From Capitulum mitella (lineage: Eukaryota > Arthropoda > Thecostraca > Pollicipedomorpha > Pollicipedidae), in the NCBI GenBank assembly GCA_030062745.1, contig CP099849.1, positions 25,842,144-25,906,143 on the forward strand: a stretch of 64,000 nt of DNA, in the 5' to 3' direction. Below are positions 1-20,643 of the stretch, piece after piece (the stretch's first letter is position 1; the number at the start of each line of letters is the position of its first letter). Under the pieces are notes generated by a model that saw nothing but the letters and a program-made list of their open reading frames with translations, was not told the DNA's origin and made no database searches. The translations under genes and the position numbers were made by a program.

Positions 1-383
1 ATTATCTGTAAACGTTTTCAATTATTTGAATTCACTCTATTTCAAAAATTTCACTTTATGGCTATTGCGATATAGGGTCCGCGCACTGACATTTTAGGTC
101 ATAGCTCCGTGACCCGACCTGATATCAAGCTGAAACTTGGTACACAAGTAGAGGGCACCATTCTACGTCATATCTATTCCGGGTTTGGCATTTGAAAAAA
201 CGGCTCCGAAATTATAGCAAAAAAAACAAATTTTGACTTTTGACCTTGACCTGACCTTGTAAAATGACCTCAGATAAACAAACTTATATCTGAATATTGC
301 CCAACTATTTAGCTATACATCCATATAAAGTTTTAAGTTCTAGCTTTAAAACTCTGTTTTTGGCAGACATTTTCATTTTACCC
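1..383 (+). mobile_element. Partial copy of the TTAA-flanked piggyBac-like element
   Basis: This segment matches the internal-to-3' part of the full elements at 388-1596 and 34711-35902 (compare 35320-35694), in the same orientation. It contains the same TGACCT-rich stretch and the phrase ending in ttttaccc. It stops exactly at the TTAA where the next full copy begins, and its own 3' end is not found after that copy. The left part runs off the window. It is most simply an older copy interrupted by a younger one, with its tail lost. Confidence 0.75.
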
Positions 384-387
384 TTAA

Positions 388-1596
388 CCCTATTCCCGGA
401 GGGCTAGACGGTATAGCCGATTCCCGGCAGGGGGGGCGGATTCGGCCCCCCCTGAGATCTCGAGAACTACTTATCCGATTTCATCGCAACAAACGGCAAT
501 CGATTTGACGTGACGTGAACTACATTTTGATAAAAAGAAATTTTCAAAATTTTAAAATTTGTGGATACAGGGGGGCAAAAATGTCAAAATGGGGGGTACT
601 TTTTGACTTCTTATAATTCCGTTGTTTATGGATCGATTTCGATGAAACTGGCATCAATCGAGAGATTATGAATAGGGCGTTTACCATGGGTATGCAAATT
701 TGAAATTTTGAGAAAATTCATGGGCGTTCACAGGGTTTCAAAAATAGGGGGATTAGTTTTCCAATAACGGAATGAACAAAAGAGGCCAAAACACTTTTTT
801 AGCTTCTGCTAGTCATGTTATGCTAAAGAAGTACAAATCGCATTACAATGTTTGTATAATGTTAGCATAGGCGGTGCCAGGGACCTAAAAAAGGGGGAAC
901 TGTCATGGTCACACGTTCTTCAGATCAACTTGTGACCTTTGACCTTAAATGACCTCCAGTGACCTTGGGGTCACCTGGAATGATGTCGTGTGCATTCAAT
1001 ATTATCTGTAAACGTCTTTAATCGATTAAATTCACTCTATTCCAAAAAATTCATTTTTTGGCTTTTGCGATATAGGGTACGTGCACTGACATTTTAGGTC
1101 ATAGCTCCGTGACCCGACCTGATATCAAGTTGAAACTTGGTAGACAAGTAGAGGGCATCTTTCTACGTCATATATATTCCGGGTTAGGTATTTGAAAAAA
1201 CGGCGCCGAAATTATTGCGAAAAAACGAATTTTGACTTTTGACCTTGACCTAACCTTGTAAAGTGACCTCAGATAAACAAAATTACATATGCACATTGCC
1301 CAACTATTTAGCTATATATTCATATAAAGTTTTAAGTTGTATCTTTAAAACTCTGTTTTTGGCAGACATTTTCCTTTTACCCTCAACATGGCCAAAAATG
1401 ACCTGAGGTGCCTCCCAAAAACGTTGCCTGGCTCCGCCCCTGAGCAAAATAGAATTTTGAAATTTTGTCACAGCACGTAGAAAGAATGGCTAGGAAAAGT
1501 GACCAAGTTTCGTAAAGCTGCGTTAAAAAGCCTGGAATTGGCAAGCAAAAAACCCAAGGGGGGGGCGGATTCCGCCCCCCCCTGCCGGGAATAGGG
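388..1596 (+). mobile_element. Full-length non-autonomous piggyBac-like element, copy A
   Basis: The 1209-bp element starts CCCTATTCCCGG and ends with its reverse complement CCGGGAATAGGG. It is flanked on both sides by TTAA (384-387 and 1597-1600). TTAA duplication with CCCT...AGGG ends is the known signature of the piggyBac superfamily. Next to each end is a G-run/C-run palindrome around a GGATTC core. No open frame longer than about 85 codons lies inside, so no transposase is encoded and mobilisation would need an enzyme supplied elsewhere. Similar copies lie at 20644-21853 (reverse) and 34711-35902. The superfamily assignment is inferred from the ends and target site only. Confidence 0.82.
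933..973 (-). promoter_or_regulatory. Nuclear-receptor half-site array inside element copy A
   Basis: On the plus strand TGACCT occurs at 933-938, 940-945, 950-955 and 960-965, followed by GGGTCA at 968-973. On the minus strand the first pair reads AGGTCAAAGGTCA, the textbook DR1 site bound by RXR/HNF4/USP-type receptors; the next spacings are 4 bp (DR4). The array is kept in copies B (DR1 at 21292-21304) and C (35252-35264), although B has one mutated half-site. Binding in vivo is an inference. Confidence 0.5.
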
Positions 1597-1647
1597 TTAA
1601 TAGTGATGCTCTTAATGAAGACTTGCAAAAGCATTTTGATGTAGAAA

Positions 1648-2212
1648 ACATCGTAGCATAACCTTGTCCCCCTTTTCTTGTAAGAGCTTTACGTTATATG
1701 GGATATGAACGACAAACACGAGCGACAGACGACGAATGTACAGGGCAATAACTTGAAATATCCAGATAAAACCTGCATTAATTCACGTCTTCTTGCATAC
1801 CAGATACGATCAAGCCATGATATCCTGAAAAAGTGTTATGGATGAAACGTCATTTATGCATCTTGGCAAAAAACGGTTTCTGGTATCAAATATGATGGTA
1901 CAATGTTACCGTGCTAAAGGACAGTTCTAAATAACATCGTACCCCTTTTCTTGTAAGAGCGTCACCTTCCCTGCGATACGAACGAAAAGACGAAAGACAG
2001 ACAACAGATCTACAGGACAGTAACGTAAAAATGTCCAGATAAAACCTGTATCAGTTCGCGTCCTCTCGCATACCGAGTACGTTCGCACTATGATATCCGG
2101 TAAAAAAATGTGAATGAAAAGCTAATAATGCATCTCGGCAAAAAACACACACACACAAACGGTATGTCATAACGAATGTGATTGCGCCATGCTTCAGTGC
2201 TAAAGGCTCACA
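1648..2212. repeat. Tandem duplication, period about 280 bp, two units
   Basis: Two diverged units run about 1648-1925 and 1934-2212. Shared landmarks in the same order are the block ccttttcttgtaagagc, a block ending ccagataaaacctg, a block with atgatatcc, the phrase ggcaaaaaac, and a final gctaaagg. Unit 2 has gained a short CA run near 2145. No coding potential is recognised. Confidence 0.75.
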
Positions 2213-2433
2213 CCACAGCAAGCTCCACCATTTCACTCTTTGGAAGGTAAATCACCGGCAATCCATAAAACCTGCGAGGTTTCACCAAACCTAAGCAACC
2301 ACTTTCGCAATCGAGCATTTCAAAGCAGCCCAGCCTAGCCAAGGAGCGGTCCCCGGGGCTGGTCGGCTCCCCACTCGCTAGGCCCTGCTGATTGGCTGCG
2401 GCACTCCTCTGGACCAGAGTCCGACTCAGCCAG

Positions 2434-2890
2434 GCGTCAGACGCGGCCGCAGGGGAAGAACAGTCCACAGGTCAGGTCTGTGTAACAGGTCCACCGCACC
2501 CGTCAACGGTCAAACGTCAAGGATAAATCACCTGGACGTCGAACCACTACGCCCCCGACGGGTTTCGCGTCAGACGCGGCCGCAGGGGAAGAACTGGTCC
2601 ACCGCACCCGTCAACGGTCGCACGTCAAGGATAAATCACCTGGACGTCGAACCACTACGCCCCCGACGGGTTTCGCGTCAGACGTGGCTACAGGGGAAGA
2701 ACAGGTCCACCGCACCCGTCAACGGTCAGACGTCAAGGATAAATCACTTGGACGTCGAACCACTACGCCCCCGACGGGTTTCGCGTCAGACGCGGCCGCA
2801 GGGGAAGAACAGGTCCACCGCACCCGTCAACGGTCAGACGTCAAGGATAAATCACTTGGACGTCGAACCACTACGCCCCCGACGGGTTTC
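2434..2890. repeat. Minisatellite with 108-bp period, about four units
   Basis: Units start near 2434, 2567, 2675 and 2783. The last three are spaced exactly 108 bp and are nearly identical; the first carries about 25 extra bases. Each unit contains a NotI-like gcggccgc, the phrase caccgcacccgtcaacggtc and the phrase cgcccccgacgggttt. Because 108 is divisible by three, the array stays open in one frame (2684-2899, 71 codons). No start context or homology supports a real protein. Confidence 0.9.
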
Positions 2891-4289
2891 ATAAATTAAT
2901 TTGTGTATTATTGGCATCAGTGCATGTCGACAGGTCGTTAAGAACCTGCAGCTCTGCATCAGTGCTACATCTAAGCAGCCGTCCATAATTTATGTGACGC
3001 ACTTTTCACCATGGCCTTGCAACGCTTCGTAACGGTCAGCCGAGCACCCACTCCCAAACGTAAGTAAAGCCCAGCCAATACTCCCCTTCATAGTTTGTCT
3101 GTCCTGTTATTTCGAATGGCGCGTCACGTAGTTAGTTTACTGGTGTCGACAGGCGTCACACTTATAACTTGAGATGAGTTTTTATTTTCGGGGAGCCATT
3201 AGCCTCTTTTTCGTCTTTGATGTGACAGCTTAACGTAACGCTATGTCAGACCCCATCCTCCCCGCTGTAACGTTTGGTCGCGTATTGGCCAGACTCATCC
3301 CCATCGACAACCCTACGCCGGGCGTTACGTAATTTATGGACGTTTCTCAACGCAGTACCTGAATTTCCCGTTGCCGCTAAAGTAAACAAAGAAAACGTTT
3401 CACGTACCACATGATTTCCGCATTGCATGGCGTGGCAGATGCAAGTATTTCCGCCGGGATAATCAGCGAAGGAGGGTTTTCAAAGTTTGTAGGAACAGAG
3501 CCATTTCTAAACAATTTTGTTCCGCGCATTATATGATTGAACGATAATGTTAGAATTAGTGGAAGTGTGGTTCGTCGTCAGGTTCGTGGGGCTGCCCATA
3601 CCAGCCACATAGGCTGCCACACTCATGAACGGACTGATGCTAGCTTAAAACAAGTCATCGCACGGCAGTTAAGAGGCCCGAGCGTCTGACGGGAAGCTGG
3701 TGCCGATCCGAGATGACAACCATCGGTCGAGACGCCCGGCACGGCACACACCTGCCTCGCTCATCACTTCACGTCGTTAGCCGTGTCTAGTTGTTATTAT
3801 CTTGGATCCGGGAGACCAGATTCGACGAAAACGGGCCCAGCCGGAGAGCGGAGAAGTCGTAGAGGAAGAGAGTCGCGTTATGCATGAGTCTTACGAGTCT
3901 CACAGCCGTTATTGGTCGCATTCCTCAGCTCGTTTCACTCGTGTCTTGGGAACGAGACGGCGAATTCCAATACCATTTGCCGATTGGCGATAGTTCTGGG
4001 AAGTCTAGCAAAAGCGGGTGAAATGCATGCACTGAGACCAATGCTCTTCTACCGTAAAACTACAAACGTCCTCTGATATATCACAGTCTATTACTAGTGA
4101 GTCACCACGCTACTGCTGCTGCCACTGCCACTGAGACATACCGCATTCATTGAGTTGTCAAAAGTGTGCAAGTGTGACAGCTTCCTTCCACGCGACAAAT
4201 CTCTCTCGTTTTTCAAATTCCCAGATCATCTCGAGAACTCCAGCTGCTCTGAAAACTTCCATGCGACAGCTCTGTTGAATCGATTACAC

Positions 4290-4790
4290 CACGTCCGGCT
4301 GCCGTAGCGCTAGCGTTCAGGGTCCAGCAGCGTATCTCCGGGCAATGATGTCAGCACAGCCGACGCCCGACATCCACGTAAAGCAGGGCGTCTTTCGCGG
4401 TCGCCGCGCCTCACACCGCCCGCCCACCCGACCTCGCCGGCAGCCGGTTTTCGCGAGGCGATCGGCCGGGGCGCCACCGACCGCCCGCCCGGGACAGCCC
4501 CGCCGAGTCCCGGCCAGCCGGCGCCGACCGCAACCCAGTGCGGCGCCGGCCGGCCGGCCTCTCGCCGCCCGGCGTCCCGCATTCCACGCCGCGACGACCG
4601 TGCGATCGATCTGCGGCGGCGGCCGGGCGGCGGCCGGAGATGCGGCCGCGCCGCACGCCGGCGCCGGTGACCGCGTCACGGCGCACCGGCGGCGCGCGCG
4701 TGTGAGGTGCGTTCCGACAGGTTCATTGGCCGCCGAGAGGCCTTGAGCCGGCGTCGGGCGGCGGCCGGCGGCCGCGCGGAGTCGAGCCGC
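4290..4790. other. GC- and CpG-rich patch
   Basis: About 500 bp are dominated by CCGG, CGCC and GGCGGC words and are open in several frames on both strands at once, as expected of composition rather than coding. It could be a CpG island or promoter of an unseen gene; no TATA box, start context or homologous protein was identified. Confidence 0.4.
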
Positions 4791-4794
4791 TCGG

Positions 4795-5130
4795 ACCCGG
4801 GGTCCTGCAGGTGACCGTTTGGACCCGGGGTCCAGCAGGTGTCAGCGGCCGGACGGACCCGGGGTCCAGCAGGTGTCAGCGGCCGGACGGACCCGGGGTC
4901 CCGCAGGTGTCAGCGGCCGGACGGACCCGGGGTCCTACAGGTGTCAGAGGCCGGACGGACCCGGGGTCCTACAGATGTCAGCGGCCGGACGGACCCGGGG
5001 TCCCGCAGGTGTCAGCGGCCGGACTAACCCGGGGTCCAGCAGGTGTCAGCGGCCGGACGAACCCGGGTTCCTACAGTTGTCAGCGGCCGGACGGACCCGG
5101 GGTCCTACAGGTGTCGGCGGCGGCCGAGGT
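4795..5130. repeat. GC-rich minisatellite with 34-bp period, about ten units
   Basis: The unit contains gtgtcagcggccggacgg followed by acccggggtcc and a variable agca/taca/cgca. Because 34 is not divisible by three, each forward frame cycles through the same 34-residue word, which produces three overlapping artificial open frames. These frames are not genes. Confidence 0.92.
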
Positions 5131-6421
5131 CGGCTCTAACAGGTGCGGCCACAGGCCCACAGATGGGCGCGGGATACGACGATAACGGAAATATTGGTCT
5201 GCAACCACCGCAGGGAGCTGGCAGGCGTCTGTGCAACAGTACAGCACCGTAGGAGCCACGGGCACGTAAGCGTGCGTCTCACGTGATCCTGACTTGGTGC
5301 TTGGGAAGGAAATTGGGATTAAGGTGTGTGTGTAGATGACATAAACTGCAAACTTCTGCGTTTCCTTTAAACTGATTTTTCTGGCGTACAGCAACTAAAT
5401 GTTATCAAGAGTGGTAATATGACCTCACATGATTTCAACTCTCGTTTCATTTTGCTTGCTGTTGTTCAAAATGTTGACATTGTTGACATCTGTTGGCCAT
5501 TTTAAGGGTGTCAGTAACTTGGCTTTACTGCGATCTTCAGATCTGCATTCACTTCCTACAAGGTTTGAGGGTCTTCGGCGAGGCCATATTTAATCCCTTA
5601 ACTTTCAGAAATCTAAACTAAGCACTGCCAGGATCCCACGTCTTCCTATCCCGTGCATGGATGATCTCTAGATTGTCAAACTGTTATCTCTGTAGTGCCA
5701 TTATTTCTCGAGACCAAAGGCGGTTCGCGACGCTTCCCCGAAAAGGTCAAGTCAGATAACCTCGTATGGTTCCCCAAGAGATTTAGTAGCCACAGGAAGA
5801 GGTTTCAGTTGCATTTGTCTTCACGCACATTTCTAGACTTTCACGATTTGCAGCGGAGCCACAGCTGACAGCTATTCGACCCATCGTGACGCGCTTGGCG
5901 GAAGGGCCTGACTCGAACAGAACCCCACTCCAGAAGAACCTGGCTCGAATATCCGGTGGCCCAGAGGTGACTGCCACGAACAGTAACAAATCGCGTCCAC
6001 CTGTGATATACCTGGCGATGGTCTTCGCCGTTTGACTGGCAACGATCACTCGAGATTCTTTGGCACAGAAGCTGAGGACATTTGCAGCCTTGCTTCTGGC
6101 CGGCCCATTTGTGTCATGGACACTTTTTCTACGTTTGCCGAAATGAAAGACCCCTTCAGTAATAACCACGGACAAAAATCGGTCACCAGGACGAGTGATA
6201 TAGTACCTAAGTACTTATAGTATAGTATAGTACTTAAGCACATCAACTAGTTGTGAGAATGTGTCCGGAGGAAGAGGCTCGTCAGAAAACCACAGTCGTG
6301 CCCTAAGGTCCTCGATGTTTATGTGTACTTTTACTTCTGTGAAAGCACATGGACGACGTAGAGACAGTCCTATGAGCTCCATGCAATGGTACTCGTACGT
6401 CGTCTGAAAAAGGGGTTTTAC

Positions 6422-16483
<10,062 letters not shown>

Positions 16484-16499
16484 CACGAGCTCCACGCTT

Positions 16500-16725
16500 C
16501 TCCGCGCCCGGCGCTCGACTGGAGACGGCGGCGGCCGGCCCGTGGCGGCCCCGTACGGAGCCGTAGGGCAGGCCGTCGCCGCCGCCGCCGCGCCGCCGCC
16601 GCCGTCGGAAGAGCGCGGGATTCAGCCCACATCGAGACCGGCCGCAGAGCGCGAGGATTCAGGGCGGTCGGGACCGGTGGCGGGGAGGTGGAGAGCGCCG
16701 CTGCGCTCGAGAGTGGAGGTGGGTT
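16500..16725 (-). promoter_or_regulatory. GC-rich region upstream of alkaline phosphatase exon 1
   Basis: Immediately upstream (minus strand) of the start codon at 16483 lies a CpG-rich block with GCC/GGC trinucleotide runs near 16565-16605. Its position suggests 5' UTR and core promoter. No TATA box or initiator was identified with confidence, so the promoter role is inferred from location and composition. Confidence 0.35.
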
Positions 16726-16729
16726 GGTG

Positions 16730-19210
16730 AGCGGAGAGCTGGATGTCGCACAAACCGACGTTAACCTGTGCTGAAGACGAGACTAATGGACGTGTGTGGA
16801 CGGTGGTGGAGACGCAAGGCCAGTCGTAGCCGTTCGCAAAACGAACCAAAAGCCTGGGGGCAAAAACTAGCAGTCAGCATCGTGGGAGTTCCCGCCAACT
16901 CCGTCACATGTTTTCTCTCGATCCGAACCAGTCCCTCCGTCCCATAACGGCGCGTCACACTGCTGGCGGCCCCGCCCTCGGCCGTTACCCGAGAGATCAG
17001 CCTGGCAGCAAGCCGAACGCTGTCAGGCGTCGTCGTCTGCTTGCGTCATTAGGGCATGCCATGCGAGCCGGCCCACCGTGGCCGGGACTGTCGTGGAATC
17101 GACAAGTGCCGCTGTAGACCTGCCAACTGCAACCCTACGAACGAGGCAGTCTCGGCGCTGCTCGTTGACATTCATAGGCATGTGTGGAGCTTTTAAAAAA
17201 TGTTGGGAGGCCAAAACTAGGTTTCCGTGGAACACGAATTGTCGCCAGCGGTCAACCCAAATGTCCCCCTCATTATCATTATTTTCTCGCCGGACTTCAA
17301 CCACTTCATTGTCCATTTCGATGAAAGTGAGTCGGATTTTTTTTGTTTTCTTCCAGTTACAGGTTTACGCTACCTCACTGAATAAATTATCATTGGAGAG
17401 CGTAGCGAACTAAACAGTAAAAATTGCACACCTTCACACTGTTGCGAGCAGTTGCGGTAACCGCTGCTTTTAATACCAATCATTGGAAAGCTCACATTTT
17501 CGGCAGCCTTCCTTCCGATTCAAAAAACGTCCAGCGAAGTTGGTATGCAAAGGTAAGGTGTATATACATCTCGCGCCCTGCTGTCTGGAACTGACTGGAA
17601 AGACGGCAGATTTTCTACAGCGTCGTGAAATTAACATACAATTTCGGGATAATTGTACCCCATATGCTTTTTCGAATGTGATTTCGTTGAGCTGGCAATG
17701 ACATAATGTGCGCTAAGCTCTTGGATTTGCTAGAAACACGTACAAATTGAGCCTTTTTCACTAACATCAAGTCAGTGAAACCGACCTATGTGCATCTTGG
17801 CGCATATTATAGAATGAATCCGAAAGTTTACCACATCTTGTCACGGAGTAACGCACTTTAGAAGAACGTATAAAGTGACATACCTGAACAGACAATCGCA
17901 TTCAGAGTACCTAGATCAACATGATTTATGCACGCTGGCAATGCGCATGCACGTATAATGTTGCCTCATTCGACCGTTGGAATCAACAGAACGCAAGCAC
18001 TCGTCTGGAGAAAACACGGCATTTCTGATACACCAAGTCTGACTCAAAACGATGGTCCAGAACATTTACGCAATTTGCCGTCACCCAACAAACGCCTACA
18101 AATGATAATATTGGATGGGAGAATAAAGTTACGTGCGTCATGCACTTCAAACCAAGCATGGAAACCCCAGCTGTATCTCAAACCAAAAGACCCGCAATGT
18201 GCTGCTAATTGCGTGTGCCAGTTCAAACAAACATCGATTATGTCAGAATATGTACACCTGGGGATGGTCACACTTCTTCGCGACGACGGCTGTTGGAAGC
18301 TAAACTTAATTATAAAGACTTCCTTTTAACAAATTAAAGCCCACCCGATCGCAAGCCAATTCAAACATCAACGGGACCCAATGGCACCTTATGCAATGCA
18401 ACGCAATGACAGCGCCTATTGCACCGACAGCTGCGATTCCAATCACAGCGGCAAGTGAAATACGACGTCTGCGTAGCACTGAACTGACCAGCCGACCTCT
18501 GCCGGGTATCAACAGGTTTTTCAACTAATCGCCGGGCCTGCGCCGAGCACCGGCTTATGGGCCTGTGTTCCTCCGGACCTGCTTTACGGTTTTGCACAGA
18601 AGAGAAAATCATTCTCGGTGCAGTACACCAACAGATCATTTCTGCAGCCGTAGGCCTCAGACGTTTGGGCGGAATGCAGAGTAGACTTTAGATTCCGCGA
18701 TAGTCAAGACTGGTGAGCGTTCAGCCGTACCATTCCCGGCGGTGCCACCACAGTAGTGGTGTCGATCTCGGGAAATGTTAAACCCGATTCCGGATTCATC
18801 GCCAGATACCCATACTCATAGCCACCATTCCATTGTGCGCCAGTGGGAACATAAAGAAAAACAGGCAAAAATCACGCAAGCTACCCACGCTTTACCCCTC
18901 CCTTACGTCGTGGGCTTGGAATGGGCAGCTGCAATAGGCAGGCGGGCTCAGGCTTTCTCAACACAAATCACACGGGACCTGTCACTCCGCCAGCGAAGAA
19001 GCGCAAGCCACAGTTCTACATCAAGCACAAGGCGCTTGGTTCGCACGGCCTTCTGGCCGACAAAACTGTCCACCGGTGTCGCCACGTCGCCTGCAACTCC
19101 GCGGGATATGCGGCACACATGGCCGCACTCTCGTCCGCTGCGGACTCATCGTGATGCAGAGCCACGCTCTGACGCGGTGCAGCGGCGGAAAGCTGCGCTT
19201 TGCAGACGAC
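16730..19210. other. Intergenic, nothing recognised
   Basis: Moderate AT content and only short open frames (up to 133 codons at 17928-18329, plus strand) without recognisable domains. No tRNA, rRNA or clear repeat was seen. Confidence 0.5.
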
Positions 19211-19218
19211 GACGACAT

Positions 19219-19620
19219 TGCCGGTGCCGGCAGAAGGTTTGTCAGCAGCAGGATGACCTCCAGCAGCATGATCCTGGCGCTGACGTCGGGCCGCAAAATG
19301 TCCGGCGTCTTCTCCGGGATCTCGGAATCTGAGGCCTACCCTGCATTCCGTCCGAACGTCTGTGCGTCTTGCAGACAGGTCAGAGGCAGGCGGCGGACGA
19401 CTGCGTAGTCTTGCAGTGTTTCCACATAACAGGTCAGGCGTTTCGTGTTGCGGCCGTAGAACCTCGCGGTGGTGTCCTGTAGGTGCCGGCGATCGGCTGA
19501 CACCAGCCTCAGCTCGGCATCTGCCGGCTGAGGCTCGGCGGAGTCTGGGCTGGCCCCAAACCGTTCGTCCAGCGGTTTGGGGCCTGGACGAATGGTTTGA
19601 GCGACAGCGACACGCGCAAA
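19219..19620 (-). pseudogene. Unidentified coding-like segment with one in-frame stop
   Basis: Read on the minus strand from 19620, the frame is open for 94 codons, hits a TAG at 19338-19336, and continues open to at least 19219. The composition looks protein-like: a basic/aromatic patch (RFYGRNTKRLTCYVETLQ), then after the stop SEIPEKTPDILRPDV and a leucine-rich amphipathic stretch (MLLEVILLLTNLLP). The 11 bp around the stop start with gt and end with cag but are too short for an intron. It could be a broken gene, two exons with a misjudged junction, or chance. I do not recognise the family. Confidence 0.3.
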
Positions 19621-19935
19621 GTGTCCACGCCAGCATAAGATTATTTTTGGCTCCGTTGTACATTTACAATATTTGTTTTTTTTTTAAGCTGAGAGGTGGT
19701 ACGTAGATACTTACCACTACTCAAAGTTAGCTTAAGAGATACGTAGCTGTTTCGTGGCCTCTGGCCTTTTGGGACAGAAACACCCTGAAAGGCACTGGAC
19801 TGGAGTGCTCTACAATGACATTGTTTCACTGTGTAAGTTTAATTTTATACTACGTAATTTTGCGAAAAAGTACAATTTTTGTGAGGGTGAAGAGTTTCAT
19901 GCCACACCCCAAAATAGCTCACTGTTAAAAAGTTA

Positions 19936-20085
19936 CCCAGACAGATGCTGAAACAGTTAGGGGTTATCAAGGTCCCAGACATGTGAAACATAAGGTAACA
20001 AATGCACGGAGTCTGCACATGTGTTCCCTTACGTTCCACATGTCTGGGATCTTGATAACCCCTAACTGTTTCAACATCTTTCTGG
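19936..20085. repeat. Long inverted repeat (hairpin), arms about 71 bp
   Basis: The left arm 19936-20006 and right arm 20014-20085 are near-perfect reverse complements (shared core gttaggggttatcaag and ccagacatgt), with a 7-bp centre. RNA from either strand could fold into a long stem. It resembles a small foldback or MITE element; no target duplication was found. Confidence 0.8.
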
Positions 20086-20643
20086 ATAATTTCTTTCTGC
20101 AGCTTATGCATTGGGAGTTCATGGCCAGTCATGATTTTGGCAAATGATTGTAATCACTGAAAACAAATCAGTCAAAGAGTCAAACACATCTGTGCTCCAG
20201 TCCCTTTAACATGCGCAGTGGAAAGGGGGTTTCGCGCTAACGCGCACTGGAAGGGGGCACTTCTGTGCCCCTCCTCCTACCTCAGAAATGGAAGGGTCTG
20301 AAGACACGAAATTGTGAGGGTAGGACGCGGTCATAAAGAGCTTCATTGTGAGCAATTTTCATGACCCTAGATCAATACATCCAAGGCCAAATGGTGCCGA
20401 AAAAATCATCTTTGGACACTTTCTCGGCCCATTCAGGCCATTCCGTACGGTTTTTCAAGCGAAACAGAAAAAGGGCGCGCGATAAAGCGTTAAAACGTGG
20501 AATACGACAATTCCCAATCATTAGGCGTCTTGAATGAAACTTTTGGGTCCAGGCCATGTCAGGTCATTCATTTATGACGTCATTTTTCATTTTTGCAGAT
20601 TAGATTTCGAGCGACATGGGATCCTGTGGAGCTTGAGTGTTAA

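Larger units (their letters stand above)
2900..6421. other. No exon recognised; probably an alkaline phosphatase intron or flank
   Basis: The alkaline phosphatase gene continues leftward from 6422, so this stretch is probably intron, but I could not find the next exon (the one with the catalytic serine motif, D-S-A/G-x-T-A). Apart from the GC-rich patch at 4290-4790 and the minisatellite at 4795-5130, nothing is recognised. A 130-codon minus-strand frame at 6175-5783 has no family I know and no splice support. Confidence 0.5.

Noticed and set aside
5783-6175. 130-codon minus-strand frame considered as alkaline phosphatase exon 4
   Set aside because: Contains no D-S-x-x-T-A motif or other family sequence, and no suitable splice sites.
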